Assembly: GCA_007133065.1 (NCBI GenBank)
Contig: SLNJ01000049.1
Coordinates: 1 to 41,448, forward strand
DNA from: Opitutales bacterium
GTDB lineage: Bacteria; Verrucomicrobiota; Verrucomicrobiia; Opitutales; Oceanipulchritudinaceae
Length of the DNA: 41,448 nt
Reading direction: 5' to 3'
Made by a program: the position numbers and the translations under genes. Below, piece by piece: positions 1 to 7,789 of this stretch. The notes beneath the pieces were generated by a model that was not told where the DNA came from, made no database searches, and was given only the letters and a program-made list of their open reading frames with translations. Each line of letters starts with the position of its first letter. The stretch's first letter is position 1.

Positions 1-559
1 CAAACGGGCTTACGAAATCGAATGAGAATACCAGGACCTCCTCCACGACCCGGCTCCGAATCCATTGGGCCGCCTGAAGAATCCCGAGGCTGGAGGAGAC
101 GCAGGCGTGGGAAATGAGCGTGGGGGGTCCAGACCACCCCAGGAGTTCCGCCACCCGCTCGGCGCTGGTATGTGGCAGCGCTACAGCGAGCCGCCGCGCG
201 TCCTCGTCCCGGGTGTAGGCGAGAAGCTGATCGATGCCGAAATTGCTGCTGGTAACAATGACCGGCCGCTTGCTCGTCCCCCATTCACCGGCTGGAAGCT
301 TGTCCGGCAGCGAAGCGATTGTCCGTTCCCAACCCGACGGCCGCTGGTCGTCCATCGGATGAATCAGCGCCAAGGGAATTTGATCTTCCTCGGGATCCGA
401 CCCCTGGATCGCACGCGCCTTGAGCGCTACGGTTTTATCTGCCAGGGCGCGGCGGGTCGCCGTAGCGTCTCCAAAGGGAGTCCGGCATCCATGGGCGCTC
501 AACCAGACCCCCGGCTCCCAACTCCAGTGAAACGCCTTCATCGCGGAGCCATCAATCAC
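1..559 (-). CDS. beta-ketoacyl-ACP synthase, N-terminal part (cut by window edge)
   Basis: The visible 186 residues form the N-terminal half of a thiolase-fold ketosynthase, which would condense acyl-ACP with a malonyl-type extender. The sequence around HACVSSSLGI (about residues 151-160), followed by an EEVLVFSFDFVSPF strand, matches the nucleophile elbow of KAS enzymes with C153 as the likely active-site cysteine. The catalytic histidines lie beyond the window. I chose the GTG at 559 because it overlaps the stop of the acyl carrier protein by 8 nt, suggesting coupling; ATG 541 in the same frame is an alternative. The family assignment follows from the motif and from the neighbouring carrier protein. 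Which product the pathway makes is unknown; an aryl-polyene-like or other pigment/lipid pathway is only a guess. Confidence 0.72.
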   Translation of the reverse strand, partial: MIDGSAMKAFHWSWEPGVWLSAHGCRTPFGDATATRRALADKTVALKARAIQGSDPEEDQIPLALIHPMDDQRPSGWERTIASLPDKLPAGEWGTSKRPVIVTSSNFGIDQLLAYTRDEDARRLAVALPHTSAERVAELLGWSGPPTLISHACVSSSLGILQAAQWIRSRVVEEVLVFSFDFVSPF

Positions 560-827
560 CCGACGGCGAACGAATGTGCGCGTCCTCCACAAACGCAACG
601 AATGCGCCGAAACTCGAAAATGCTTTTCTTGCCGCCTCGCTACTCTCGATTTTCACCCCGAACTCCTTCTCGACCTGGACTATCAGCTCGAGCGCATCGA
701 TGGAATCCAGCCCCAATCCGTTATCCATCAACGGCATGTCCGCTCCAATCTCGTTCAATTGACCTTCATCGAGATCCAGCGTTTTGGCCATCATGGCTTT
801 GATTTTGTTCGCGAGAGCCTCATTCAT
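552..827 (-). CDS. acyl carrier protein
   Basis: This 91-residue acidic protein carries growing acyl chains on a phosphopantetheine arm. The attachment motif is GLGLDSIDALEL with S42 as the modified serine, and the surrounding helices (VQVEKEFGVKI after the motif) fit the ACP four-helix fold. The frame is open further upstream, but the preceding codons are arginine-rich and unlike an ACP, so ATG 827 is the sensible start. The downstream ketosynthase overlaps its stop codon. Because it is paired with a dedicated ketosynthase and methyltransferases rather than with fabD/fabG/fabF, it is probably a specialised carrier protein and not the housekeeping AcpP; that is inference. Confidence 0.88.
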   Translation of the reverse strand: MNEALANKIKAMMAKTLDLDEGQLNEIGADMPLMDNGLGLDSIDALELIVQVEKEFGVKIESSEAARKAFSSFGAFVAFVEDAHIRSPSGD

Positions 828-941
828 ATCATGCTTTGTGTGTCTTCCCGTATTTCGCTCCAGCCAAACCACGAAGCGAGCGCCACGCAAGCGTGATCCA
901 TCACGGTCCCGAATACCGGGGGAATGCCGGGGAACCATGGT

Positions 942-1274
942 TTACGGTTCGGCTTTGACCCCTGAAAACGCGCTGAAAATGCCGAACTCGCGGTCGTTGC
1001 GACACGCGCTGAACCCGCTCCGATTCATCGAAGCCAGGATGGCTTCGCGGCTCGCACACGCATCGATGGAATCCCAGAAGTAACGCATCATCCGCCGGGC
1101 ATCGCGGTCCCGGCACAGGAGCAGTACCATGTTCGGCACCATGTGTTTGAGAAACAGTTTCGTCGCCAGGTAACCCGCGCTCGAAGCGGGACGCGAGATT
1201 TCAAGGACCAAGACCCGTCCACCGGGCTTGAGCACGCGATGGAATACAGCAGCCGAGGCACAGGGTAAACCGAA
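942..1274 (-). pseudogene. UbiE/COQ5-like methyltransferase, C-terminal remnant
   Basis: About 110 residues match the C-terminal third of UbiE/COQ5-type SAM-dependent methyltransferases: FHRVLKPGGRVLVLEISRP, then a region reading MMRYFWDSIDACASREAIL and an ending MNRSGF, which parallels the family's RVLKPGG, YxYLxxSI and GF elements. The SAM-binding N-terminal half is missing. The frame runs directly into the 3' end of the intact upstream methyltransferase in another reading frame, and there is no ATG near the start of homology. It therefore looks like a gene that lost its 5' part by deletion. An assembly deletion, or a very short translated partner of the upstream protein, cannot be excluded. 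The left boundary is the stop codon; the right boundary is where homology fades. Confidence 0.6.
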
Positions 1275-1278
1275 AAAA

Positions 1279-2061
1279 TCAATCTCTCCGTCGCAACACC
1301 CACAGTTCCAGCAGTGCCCATTCCTCGCCGGGGTAGTTTTCCTGCTCCAACGGAGACAAGCGGCGGTGGCGGGTGGCGGTACTGCCGACAAATTCCAGTT
1401 TCTCCAGAAGCAGGCGTTTGGTGGCATCCGCCGAATCGAGGGCAAAAGGGTTCAGGAAGTTGACAAGCATATAGCCCTCCTTCTCGTTTCGGGCAAAGGA
1501 ATCGCACAACGTGGCGATTGCCGCGAGTTCGAGATAGACGAACGCAGCGGTTGATACGACGACGTCGGCCTCTTGCAGTGCTTGATCCACCGCCGCCTTT
1601 GCCTCCGGCTCAGGCGCGTTCAAGTCGGATTCGATGACTTCGTCGAAAAGCCCGGCGCGCTTCCCGTAGGCCAGGGCGTTCCCGGAGATATCGATCCCGA
1701 TGGTCCGGAACGGGAGGCGACGGGGACGGGCGATCGTCTTGCAGGATTCATGATCGGCCCAATTCCGCCGAATGGCATCCACCTCCATCCCGTGCACAAC
1801 GGCCATCGTGGTATTCCCGAAGCAGCAGCATAGGTCGACATAGTTCAGCGACTTACCCATGCGCGCCTGCTCCTCGCACCACGGAAGGATCAAGCGGTCG
1901 AAGATACGTTTGTTGAAGCTGCATGAAACATACTCGAACGCATCGATAATCCGCTCTTTGAACGGAACCGGATCCTCGGCGACATAGATATCGTCGAAGT
2001 GTTGTTTTTTCTCGTCGGTCCGAATGGCGATCTCGCGGGGCCCGGGCTTGTTTTCGCTCAT
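1279..2061 (-). CDS. class I SAM-dependent methyltransferase
   Basis: This 260-residue protein has a Rossmann-like SAM-binding pattern: a glycine-loop-like stretch YVDLCCCFGNTTM at about residues 74-86, a second acidic motif TIGIDISGNALAYGKRAGLF and an ESDLN element, as in class I methyltransferases. The usual GxGxG loop is degenerate (CCCFGN), so substrate and activity are uncertain. ATG 2061 (MSENKPG) was chosen because upstream codons in the frame look non-coding. It lies upstream of the methyltransferase remnant, the ACP and the ketosynthase on the same strand, so it may modify an ACP-bound or quinol/phenol-like intermediate; this is inference from context. A 242-bp gap separates it from the response regulator gene. 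Confidence 0.7.
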   Translation of the reverse strand: MSENKPGPREIAIRTDEKKQHFDDIYVAEDPVPFKERIIDAFEYVSCSFNKRIFDRLILPWCEEQARMGKSLNYVDLCCCFGNTTMAVVHGMEVDAIRRNWADHESCKTIARPRRLPFRTIGIDISGNALAYGKRAGLFDEVIESDLNAPEPEAKAAVDQALQEADVVVSTAAFVYLELAAIATLCDSFARNEKEGYMLVNFLNPFALDSADATKRLLLEKLEFVGSTATRHRRLSPLEQENYPGEEWALLELWVLRRRD

Positions 2062-2303
2062 ACAGCAAAAGCAACGCAACGAGCCGTGCAGGTCAAGGAT
2101 TCGATTTCCGGGCGAACACCGCTCAGCTGCGCTCGCCTTCCCGCGCCCACTCGAAAGCATGCTCGACGGCTGTCGGCGAGTCCTTCCGTCCTCCACCTGA
2201 TGCCGCTCATGATTGGGGATAGAGGGCTGAAGGAAGGCTCTCCTTTTGGAACTCGGACAATACGAGCGCTGGATGCTCCCGATCCATTCGTGCAGCAGCG
2301 TCG

Positions 2304-2963
2304 CTATTGCTTCGCTTCCCGGAATTCGGTGAGGTGCACAAATCCGATCTTTATCGCGTACTGGATCAGCTCCACGGTCGAGTGAACGCCCAGCTTTTTC
2401 ATGATGCGCGCGCGGTGATTCTGCACGCTGACCGGGCGCAGGTTAAGCTTTTCGGCGATTGTTTCGTTCGAAGATCCGACTCCGAAGTGGCACATCAGTT
2501 CCTGCTCGCGTTCGGAGAGTAGCTGGGAGAACGCCTTCGGATCGGAACGCTGCAAAAGGTTGTTCTGCTGCACGACCGCGGAATAGTAACAGTTGCCCTC
2601 CGCGAGATGGCTGATCGCGGTTCGCAGCTCGTCGATACTCTCGGTGTTCTTGTCGACGAATCCAAAGAATCCAGTTACAAATATCCGGTAGAGCGTGTAC
2701 TCGTCCGTCTTTGCCGACACGCCCAGGATCTTGACCTTCTGGCTCGCCTCCAGCATCCGTGTGGCAAGATCGAGACCGCTGCCGTCGGGCAACTCGATAT
2801 CGAGTATGGCCGCGTCCGGGTCGTGCTTGCGAAAGGCTTTCCACCCGTCAGCCATGGTTTGAACCGATGCACAGACCTCGAACCGGTCATCCAGGCATCC
2901 CCGGAGCAAGTCGATGCCCAATCGCTGGTCCTCGACAATGAGCGTTTTCAGTTTTTGTTCCAT
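2304..2963 (-). CDS. NarL/FixJ-family response regulator
   Basis: A 219-residue two-domain regulator. The receiver domain occupies about residues 6-120, with the acidic pair E11-D12, phosphoacceptor D55 in AILDIELPDGSG, S83 in the Thr/Ser position and K105 in GFVDK. A LuxR-type helix-turn-helix covers about residues 148-210 (LSEREQELM, NETIAEKLNLRPVSVQNHRARIMKKLGV), with VSVQNHRARI as the recognition helix. The start ATG lies inside the 3' end of the hybrid kinase gene (16-nt overlap), which argues for translational coupling and for a cognate pair in which the kinase's Hpt domain phosphorylates this protein. Target promoters are unknown; the adjacent peptide/YcaO genes and the ACP/ketosynthase genes are the obvious candidates. 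Confidence 0.93.
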   Translation of the reverse strand: MEQKLKTLIVEDQRLGIDLLRGCLDDRFEVCASVQTMADGWKAFRKHDPDAAILDIELPDGSGLDLATRMLEASQKVKILGVSAKTDEYTLYRIFVTGFFGFVDKNTESIDELRTAISHLAEGNCYYSAVVQQNNLLQRSDPKAFSQLLSEREQELMCHFGVGSSNETIAEKLNLRPVSVQNHRARIMKKLGVHSTVELIQYAIKIGFVHLTEFREAKQ

Positions 2964-5900
2964 TTTCGCACGTCCAGCAGTATTTGTTGCACCCGATCCA
3001 CATCACCGCCCTCGGCAAATTCCTGCAGATCGCGACACATCCGTTGCAGTTGCCGATTGCCGGCCATAAGCGCCAGGGTCGTCAGTTGATGCGCGACCCG
3101 CCGAACCCCCTCGAGATCCGATTGTTCGCCCGACCGCACGAGCGCCTCGACCTTTTCCTCGATCGCGCTCTCGATGCGACCGCTATCGACATGGTCCCTG
3201 GCGGATTCGCGCGGCGCCTGCTTCCAATGCCCCTGGATGCTTGCGAGCGTGTAGGCGAGCCGCTGCGCGGTCAACGGCTTCGCGAGGTATCCATGCATCC
3301 CGGAATCCCGGCTCTCCCGCTTTTTCTCCGCGTCGGTGTACGCCGTCAAGGCGATCAGAATGACGTCCGACCCCGGTTTTTCACGACCAAACCTCCTGGA
3401 GATCTGCGGTCCGGTGAGTCCGGGCAGATCCCAATCGAGCATCGCGAGATAGTATGATCGGCTTTTCAGCAGCTCCAACGCTTCGCCCCCATGCCCGCAT
3501 GATTCCACGATGCACCCCCATCTCTGGAAGAAACGTACCATCGCGTTGCGGTTGTACTCCAGATCCTCGACGACGAGGACCGATTTACCACGGAGCGTCT
3601 CGAGGATTCCATTCCGATCGATTTCCTGATCGCCGTCGGCCTTCTCGAACCGACAGGTGATCGTAAATGCCGTGCCGCCGGGTTCGTTGTCGCTCACGAG
3701 CAGTTCACCCCCCATTGCACGGATCGCATCATTGCAAATAGCCAAGCCCAGACCCGTACCGTGACGTCCGCTTTCGACGCCGGTTTCCCCGCGATAAAAG
3801 CGTTCGAACACCATCGACTTCTCGGAGTCCGGAATCCCCACGCCCCAGTCCTTCACAAACAGCTCCAAGACCACAGTCGTCACGCCGGAATGCCGGAGAA
3901 TCGCACCCACCTCGATACGCTCGGTCTGAGAATAGTCGACGGCGTTGACAATCAGGTTCGACAACACCTGAATCAGCCAGCTCCGGTCCGCCTCGATCGA
4001 GAGCGCGTGCACCTCCTCTGGAATCCGCGTCGTCACGTTGATCAGGGATCGCTCGATCGCCCACTGATTCTGTTGAATCGCGCTCTGAATGATGTCTGCA
4101 ACACGGACCGGCACCGGGACAAGAGCGATGGAAGAGCGATCGATCACGGAGAAATCGAGCACCTCACCGAGCATCTGGTCCACGACCATCCCAAGGTCGC
4201 GGATGTCGTCCAGCCGTGGGTCGGCGGGCGTTGCCGGAGGATCACTGGAGAGCGATTCCGATATCAGAAGGATTCCGTTCAACGGATTGCGGATGTCGTG
4301 CGAGATCCCCGCCAGGAAATTCGTCCGCGCCGCCGTCGCCGCCTCCAACTCACGGGTCTGCCGCTTCACCTCGTCCCGCAAACGGCGGTTCGTGCGCTGG
4401 ACGTTGATGTGACGCAGGTAAAAAATCAGCCAGGTCAGCCCGATCACCAGCACGACCATTCCCCCGTGCGCAAAAGGATTCAGATACCACGGAGGGGCGA
4501 TCGCAAACTCCAGGTTGCGCACCTCCCCGGCGATCCCGTTTGGGAAAACCGGACGCACCTCAACGCGGAAACGACCATGCCCGCCCACCTGCAAAGGCAG
4601 AACACCGGGGCTGACCGTCTGCCAGTCTCCCTCGTTCAGACGGTACGCGATCTGTACCGGAACGCCGGGGGATCCGGTCGCCGTTTCGAGCGCGATCCGC
4701 CGGGCGCCGTAGGGGAACCGTCTCGCTTCCGCCAATTCTCCTTCATACGTGATCCGGGCACGCACCTGCGGAACAGAAACCGTTGTGAGATTGTCGCGCG
4801 ACTCCAACAGCACTCCATCCGAACCGACAAATCCGATCATCTCCTCCCCGACCATCAACGCCAGCGGCTCGCCAATCCGATCGAGATCGTCGACGCGGAC
4901 CATCGCAACACTGCCGTCATTCCCCCAGCGCGACAGGGCAACCCCGACGGACTCATGGTGCAACAATCCATAGGCTGCACTTCCGTGCGCCGCAAGTCCG
5001 CGGGCCGACCATCCGGAGCCCAGAGGCACCTGTTCCGCACGGTCTTTTCGAACCTGGTACAACCCGGACTCAAACACGAGGAACAGGGACTGCGGCAGCG
5101 ACGCGCTTGAAAGGAAGCGCCCCGACAATTCGACACCCATCCGCTCCTGCTCCCATGCCGCCCCGCGGAACACAAATCGCGTCAGCCGATTCTCGTGGTC
5201 CATACCGATCACCGAAGAGTCGAATGCGCCGACCAGTTGATAATCGGTCCGGAGCGGGTAGACCAGTTCCAGATCGGGTTTTCCGGACACAGTATGAAGC
5301 CCATTCGGGCCAGTCGCAAATCCTCCATCCAGAGTAAACAACACAGAACGAGCCGGCGTCCCCAATTCACTGATGCGCCATTCGCCCTCGTCCCAGCGCA
5401 AAAACCGGTGCAGGGCACCATAGACAATGGAATTGGTTGAATCCACGCCGGCCCACGAAACAGCGTGCTCGAGTCGACGCCTTTCAACCCCCCTTTCATT
5501 GAATCGGAACCAGTTGTTTTCTCCGAATACGATGCCGTCACCACCATGGAAGAACGCCTCCCTCGGAGGCTCATCAGAAAGCATTTCATCCTTGGGGAAA
5601 AACCGCCTCCTATCATCCATTCGCACCACGGCACAACCTTCGGTACCCATTACAAAAACGACGTCGTCGGGACCTTGGGCAACTTTCTGAACAATGCCAA
5701 CGTCCAGCCCGCTAGAACGGCCGACATAACCTGCAACCGACTCGCGTCCCGCGTCCCAGATCACAACACCGTCAGGGTGGTCGACTATCGCAACCTGCCT
5801 TCCATAAGCAACCGCGTTGTTGATTCCGCGACCAAAATACCGCTCATAATCCGAACGGATCTTCCGAGGGGAATCCGCCCCGTCGCCGCTCCATCGATAC

Positions 5901-6571
5901 ACAGCGCGGTTCGTTCCAAGGTAATAGCCTCCCTGCGACGATGCAATAGCCCATGACACAATCCTGGCATCGACATCCTCGGGCAGAACCACCTTGGTGA
6001 GTCCGTCCAATTCCAGCTCCCAAAGGCCGTGCAACGAACCGACAAAAACCCGGTTTTCCTCGCCTCCCGGAACGATCAAAAAAGGTCGGGGACTCAGATC
6101 GATTTCCCAGTGTTCGCCGACGGTTGCCGAGTCAGGATCGATCCAGCCGATCACCGTCGATGCAACGTACCAGATCCGATCCTTCCAATACCAGACATTC
6201 CAAACATAACCAGGAACGCCTGCTTCGACGCGCCGGACTTCACCGTCTCGGATCGAGAGATACCCAATTCCTTCAGAATCGGCGAACCACAGTTGCTCGG
6301 CGCTGCCCCGATAGGCCAGCGAGTTGAACCGGCCATCATCAATAACAGACTCCCACTGCCCATCAGCGGAACGATAGAGACTCGATCCCGCAATCCAGAT
6401 CGCGCCGTCTGTTGCGACCATATCCCGAATGTCATCGTGCGGAACACCCTCCATTGCGGCCGGTAGCAAGTGCGCCGGCCCCGATTGATCACCGAAGACC
6501 TCCGGATTGATTAAAATTAATCCAAGACCGCACAAAAACTGAGGCAAAAAAAAGTAATGCGTTCCCTTCAT
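2948..6571 (-). CDS. hybrid sensor histidine kinase with beta-propeller sensor, REC and Hpt domains
   Basis: This 1,207-residue membrane phosphorelay protein begins with a hydrophobic leader (FFLPQFLCGLGLILIN). About 560 residues of W- and G-rich short repeats follow (IWIAG, LWFAD, IWYVA, VFVGSLHGLW), like two-component beta-propellers, then a Y_Y_Y-like Ig domain (about 610-690) and one membrane segment (about 700-722). The cytoplasmic part has a HisKA H-box ISHDIRNPLNGI with H758, an HATPase with NLIVNAVDYS, DWGVGIP and GTGLGLAI, a receiver with D1046 in LAMLDWDLPG, and an Hpt-like C-terminus with H1161 in AHQLTTLALMAG. ATG 6571 starts just before the signal-like segment; the open frame extends to 6709, but that would run through the divergent peptide gene. 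The layout resembles Bacteroidetes hybrid two-component sensors, except that the DNA-binding partner is a separate LuxR-type protein. Confidence 0.92.
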   Translation of the reverse strand: MKGTHYFFLPQFLCGLGLILINPEVFGDQSGPAHLLPAAMEGVPHDDIRDMVATDGAIWIAGSSLYRSADGQWESVIDDGRFNSLAYRGSAEQLWFADSEGIGYLSIRDGEVRRVEAGVPGYVWNVWYWKDRIWYVASTVIGWIDPDSATVGEHWEIDLSPRPFLIVPGGEENRVFVGSLHGLWELELDGLTKVVLPEDVDARIVSWAIASSQGGYYLGTNRAVYRWSGDGADSPRKIRSDYERYFGRGINNAVAYGRQVAIVDHPDGVVIWDAGRESVAGYVGRSSGLDVGIVQKVAQGPDDVVFVMGTEGCAVVRMDDRRRFFPKDEMLSDEPPREAFFHGGDGIVFGENNWFRFNERGVERRRLEHAVSWAGVDSTNSIVYGALHRFLRWDEGEWRISELGTPARSVLFTLDGGFATGPNGLHTVSGKPDLELVYPLRTDYQLVGAFDSSVIGMDHENRLTRFVFRGAAWEQERMGVELSGRFLSSASLPQSLFLVFESGLYQVRKDRAEQVPLGSGWSARGLAAHGSAAYGLLHHESVGVALSRWGNDGSVAMVRVDDLDRIGEPLALMVGEEMIGFVGSDGVLLESRDNLTTVSVPQVRARITYEGELAEARRFPYGARRIALETATGSPGVPVQIAYRLNEGDWQTVSPGVLPLQVGGHGRFRVEVRPVFPNGIAGEVRNLEFAIAPPWYLNPFAHGGMVVLVIGLTWLIFYLRHINVQRTNRRLRDEVKRQTRELEAATAARTNFLAGISHDIRNPLNGILLISESLSSDPPATPADPRLDDIRDLGMVVDQMLGEVLDFSVIDRSSIALVPVPVRVADIIQSAIQQNQWAIERSLINVTTRIPEEVHALSIEADRSWLIQVLSNLIVNAVDYSQTERIEVGAILRHSGVTTVVLELFVKDWGVGIPDSEKSMVFERFYRGETGVESGRHGTGLGLAICNDAIRAMGGELLVSDNEPGGTAFTITCRFEKADGDQEIDRNGILETLRGKSVLVVEDLEYNRNAMVRFFQRWGCIVESCGHGGEALELLKSRSYYLAMLDWDLPGLTGPQISRRFGREKPGSDVILIALTAYTDAEKKRESRDSGMHGYLAKPLTAQRLAYTLASIQGHWKQAPRESARDHVDSGRIESAIEEKVEALVRSGEQSDLEGVRRVAHQLTTLALMAGNRQLQRMCRDLQEFAEGGDVDRVQQILLDVRKWNKN

Positions 6572-6593
6572 TCTCGGGTAGAATGACAACCCT

Positions 6594-6752
6594 ATGAAAA
6601 AAACATATCGTATGATCATTCTCATCACAGCAACCATCCTCGCTACCGCCGGTCTCTCGGCCCAGGCGGATATGCTCTCGCAGAAGGCGGTCCCTGACAT
6701 GAACGCCAAGGATATCGGCCCGATCGCACAGTCGATCTACTGCACGAACTAA
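6594..6752 (+). CDS. small secreted peptide, candidate precursor for the adjacent YcaO protein
   Basis: A 52-residue reading frame with a textbook Sec signal peptide: MKKTYR, a hydrophobic core (MIILITATILATAGL) and an SAQA cleavage site, leaving a predicted mature peptide of about 27 residues that begins DMLSQK and ends AQSIYCTN. It contains one cysteine (C50), with Ser, Tyr, Thr and Asn around it near the C-terminus. It lies 22 bp from the divergent kinase start and 62 bp before the YcaO gene on the same strand. No clear Shine-Dalgarno is seen, and I do not recognise a family. The short distance to YcaO and the residue types make it a possible RiPP-like substrate or secreted signal; the Sec leader is unusual for a YcaO substrate. 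A chance frame remains possible. Confidence 0.55.
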   Translation: MKKTYRMIILITATILATAGLSAQADMLSQKAVPDMNAKDIGPIAQSIYCTN

Positions 6753-6803
6753 TCCTGCAGCGGACATTCGATCCATCGCACATAATCGATCATCCAACCA
6801 CGC

Positions 6804-6808
6804 GGAGG
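6804..6808 (+). promoter_or_regulatory. ribosome binding site of the YcaO gene
   Basis: GGAGG sits 6 nt before ATG 6815. It is one of the clearest Shine-Dalgarno sequences in this part of the window and fixes the start of the YcaO-domain gene. Confidence 0.8.
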
Positions 6809-6814
6809 CGTTCC

Positions 6815-7789
6815 ATGTCAATCCTAACCCACTCCTCGGCAATCCCGCTCCCCTATGATGGGGAGCGGGCGCCGGACTGGTTCGCGCGCAAGACGCGCAC
6901 CGCACGGCGTATCATCCTGAACCTGGCTCCGGTCCGCTATGCCTTTATCGCCGAATCCGGCGGCCCGATCGAGAAGATCGAGTATGGGCATGACGAATAC
7001 CTGGGGCAGACCTGGCACCTGAGCCGGGCCACCCTCCGGGAGGACTATCGCCACCCGCTCGGGAGCAGCTTCCGGGTGTTTCACCCGGCCGATGGATCGG
7101 GGGTCGGATCGACGCGGCTCGAAGCGCGCGCGAAGGCGATCTCCGAAGCGCTCGAACGCTGGGCCTATCACGAGACTTCAGCGGGTTCGGACCACATTAT
7201 GTACGGTTACCAGTACGCGGGCGGGACCAAAGGCATGGCCGCGTTCCCCGGGGTCATCTCCCGGCAGGCTCGTCGGCTCGCCATGTCGGAAGCCTTCGAG
7301 TACTTCACACTCGACGCGTGGTGGAACGGCGCGCTGCCGCATTGGGCGGTCGAGCGGGACAACGGCACCACGGTCTTCATCGACCAGCCCCATTTCAAGG
7401 GCTTCATCGCATTGGTTCTCCGGCACCTCGACCTCGAGGATTACGGAGTGGCCTACGGCATTGGTTCCGGAGGTACTCCCGCGCAAGCCGAGCTGAAGGC
7501 GCACACCGAAGCGGCGCGGATGCAGGTCGTTCTCGAACAGCGCGACGCCTCGCCCAACCGTAAAGCACCCGTGCTTGAAGAGGAACAACTTATTCTCTCC
7601 CGCGCATCTCGGGAGGGTCTTGCGATAATCCACGACCGATTGCAGAGCCGTCCGTGGCGCTCCGCGCCCCGGCCGACCGTCATCTATGATGGTCCCGTCG
7701 ACGGCCCCTGGAACCGGTATGCTCATGTTTGGCGTTATGCTTTGGAACCACTCACTCTGGACAACAAGCTCGGCCGCTTTGCCGCCTGA
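6815..7789 (+). CDS. divergent YcaO-domain protein
   Basis: A 324-residue protein with the layout of the YcaO ATP-binding fold. KAISEALERWAYHE (107-120) matches the Sx3Ex2ER motif with E111, E114 and R115, but lysine replaces serine. ARRLAMSEAFEYFTLDAWW (152-170) fits the second helix motif, and GSGGTPAQAELKAHTEAARMQ (217-237) fits the region supplying a magnesium/ATP ligand (E232). The end, YAHVWRYALEPL, resembles the family's VxRVxVPGLEP element; the proline-rich tail of azoline-forming YcaOs is absent. Known YcaOs use ATP to activate backbone amides, making azolines, thioamides or amidines. No TfuA, E1-like or dehydrogenase partner is visible here. A strong SD fixes the start. The upstream small peptide is the natural candidate substrate; activity is inferred, and the motif changes leave catalysis uncertain. 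Confidence 0.75.
   Translation: MSILTHSSAIPLPYDGERAPDWFARKTRTARRIILNLAPVRYAFIAESGGPIEKIEYGHDEYLGQTWHLSRATLREDYRHPLGSSFRVFHPADGSGVGSTRLEARAKAISEALERWAYHETSAGSDHIMYGYQYAGGTKGMAAFPGVISRQARRLAMSEAFEYFTLDAWWNGALPHWAVERDNGTTVFIDQPHFKGFIALVLRHLDLEDYGVAYGIGSGGTPAQAELKAHTEAARMQVVLEQRDASPNRKAPVLEEEQLILSRASREGLAIIHDRLQSRPWRSAPRPTVIYDGPVDGPWNRYAHVWRYALEPLTLDNKLGRFAA

Noticed and set aside
2062-2303. Upstream extension of the methyltransferase frame into the gap before the response regulator
   Set aside because: The added residues are arginine- and cysteine-rich with no family match, and MSENKPG at 2061 is a natural start. I see no terminator or other feature in the gap.
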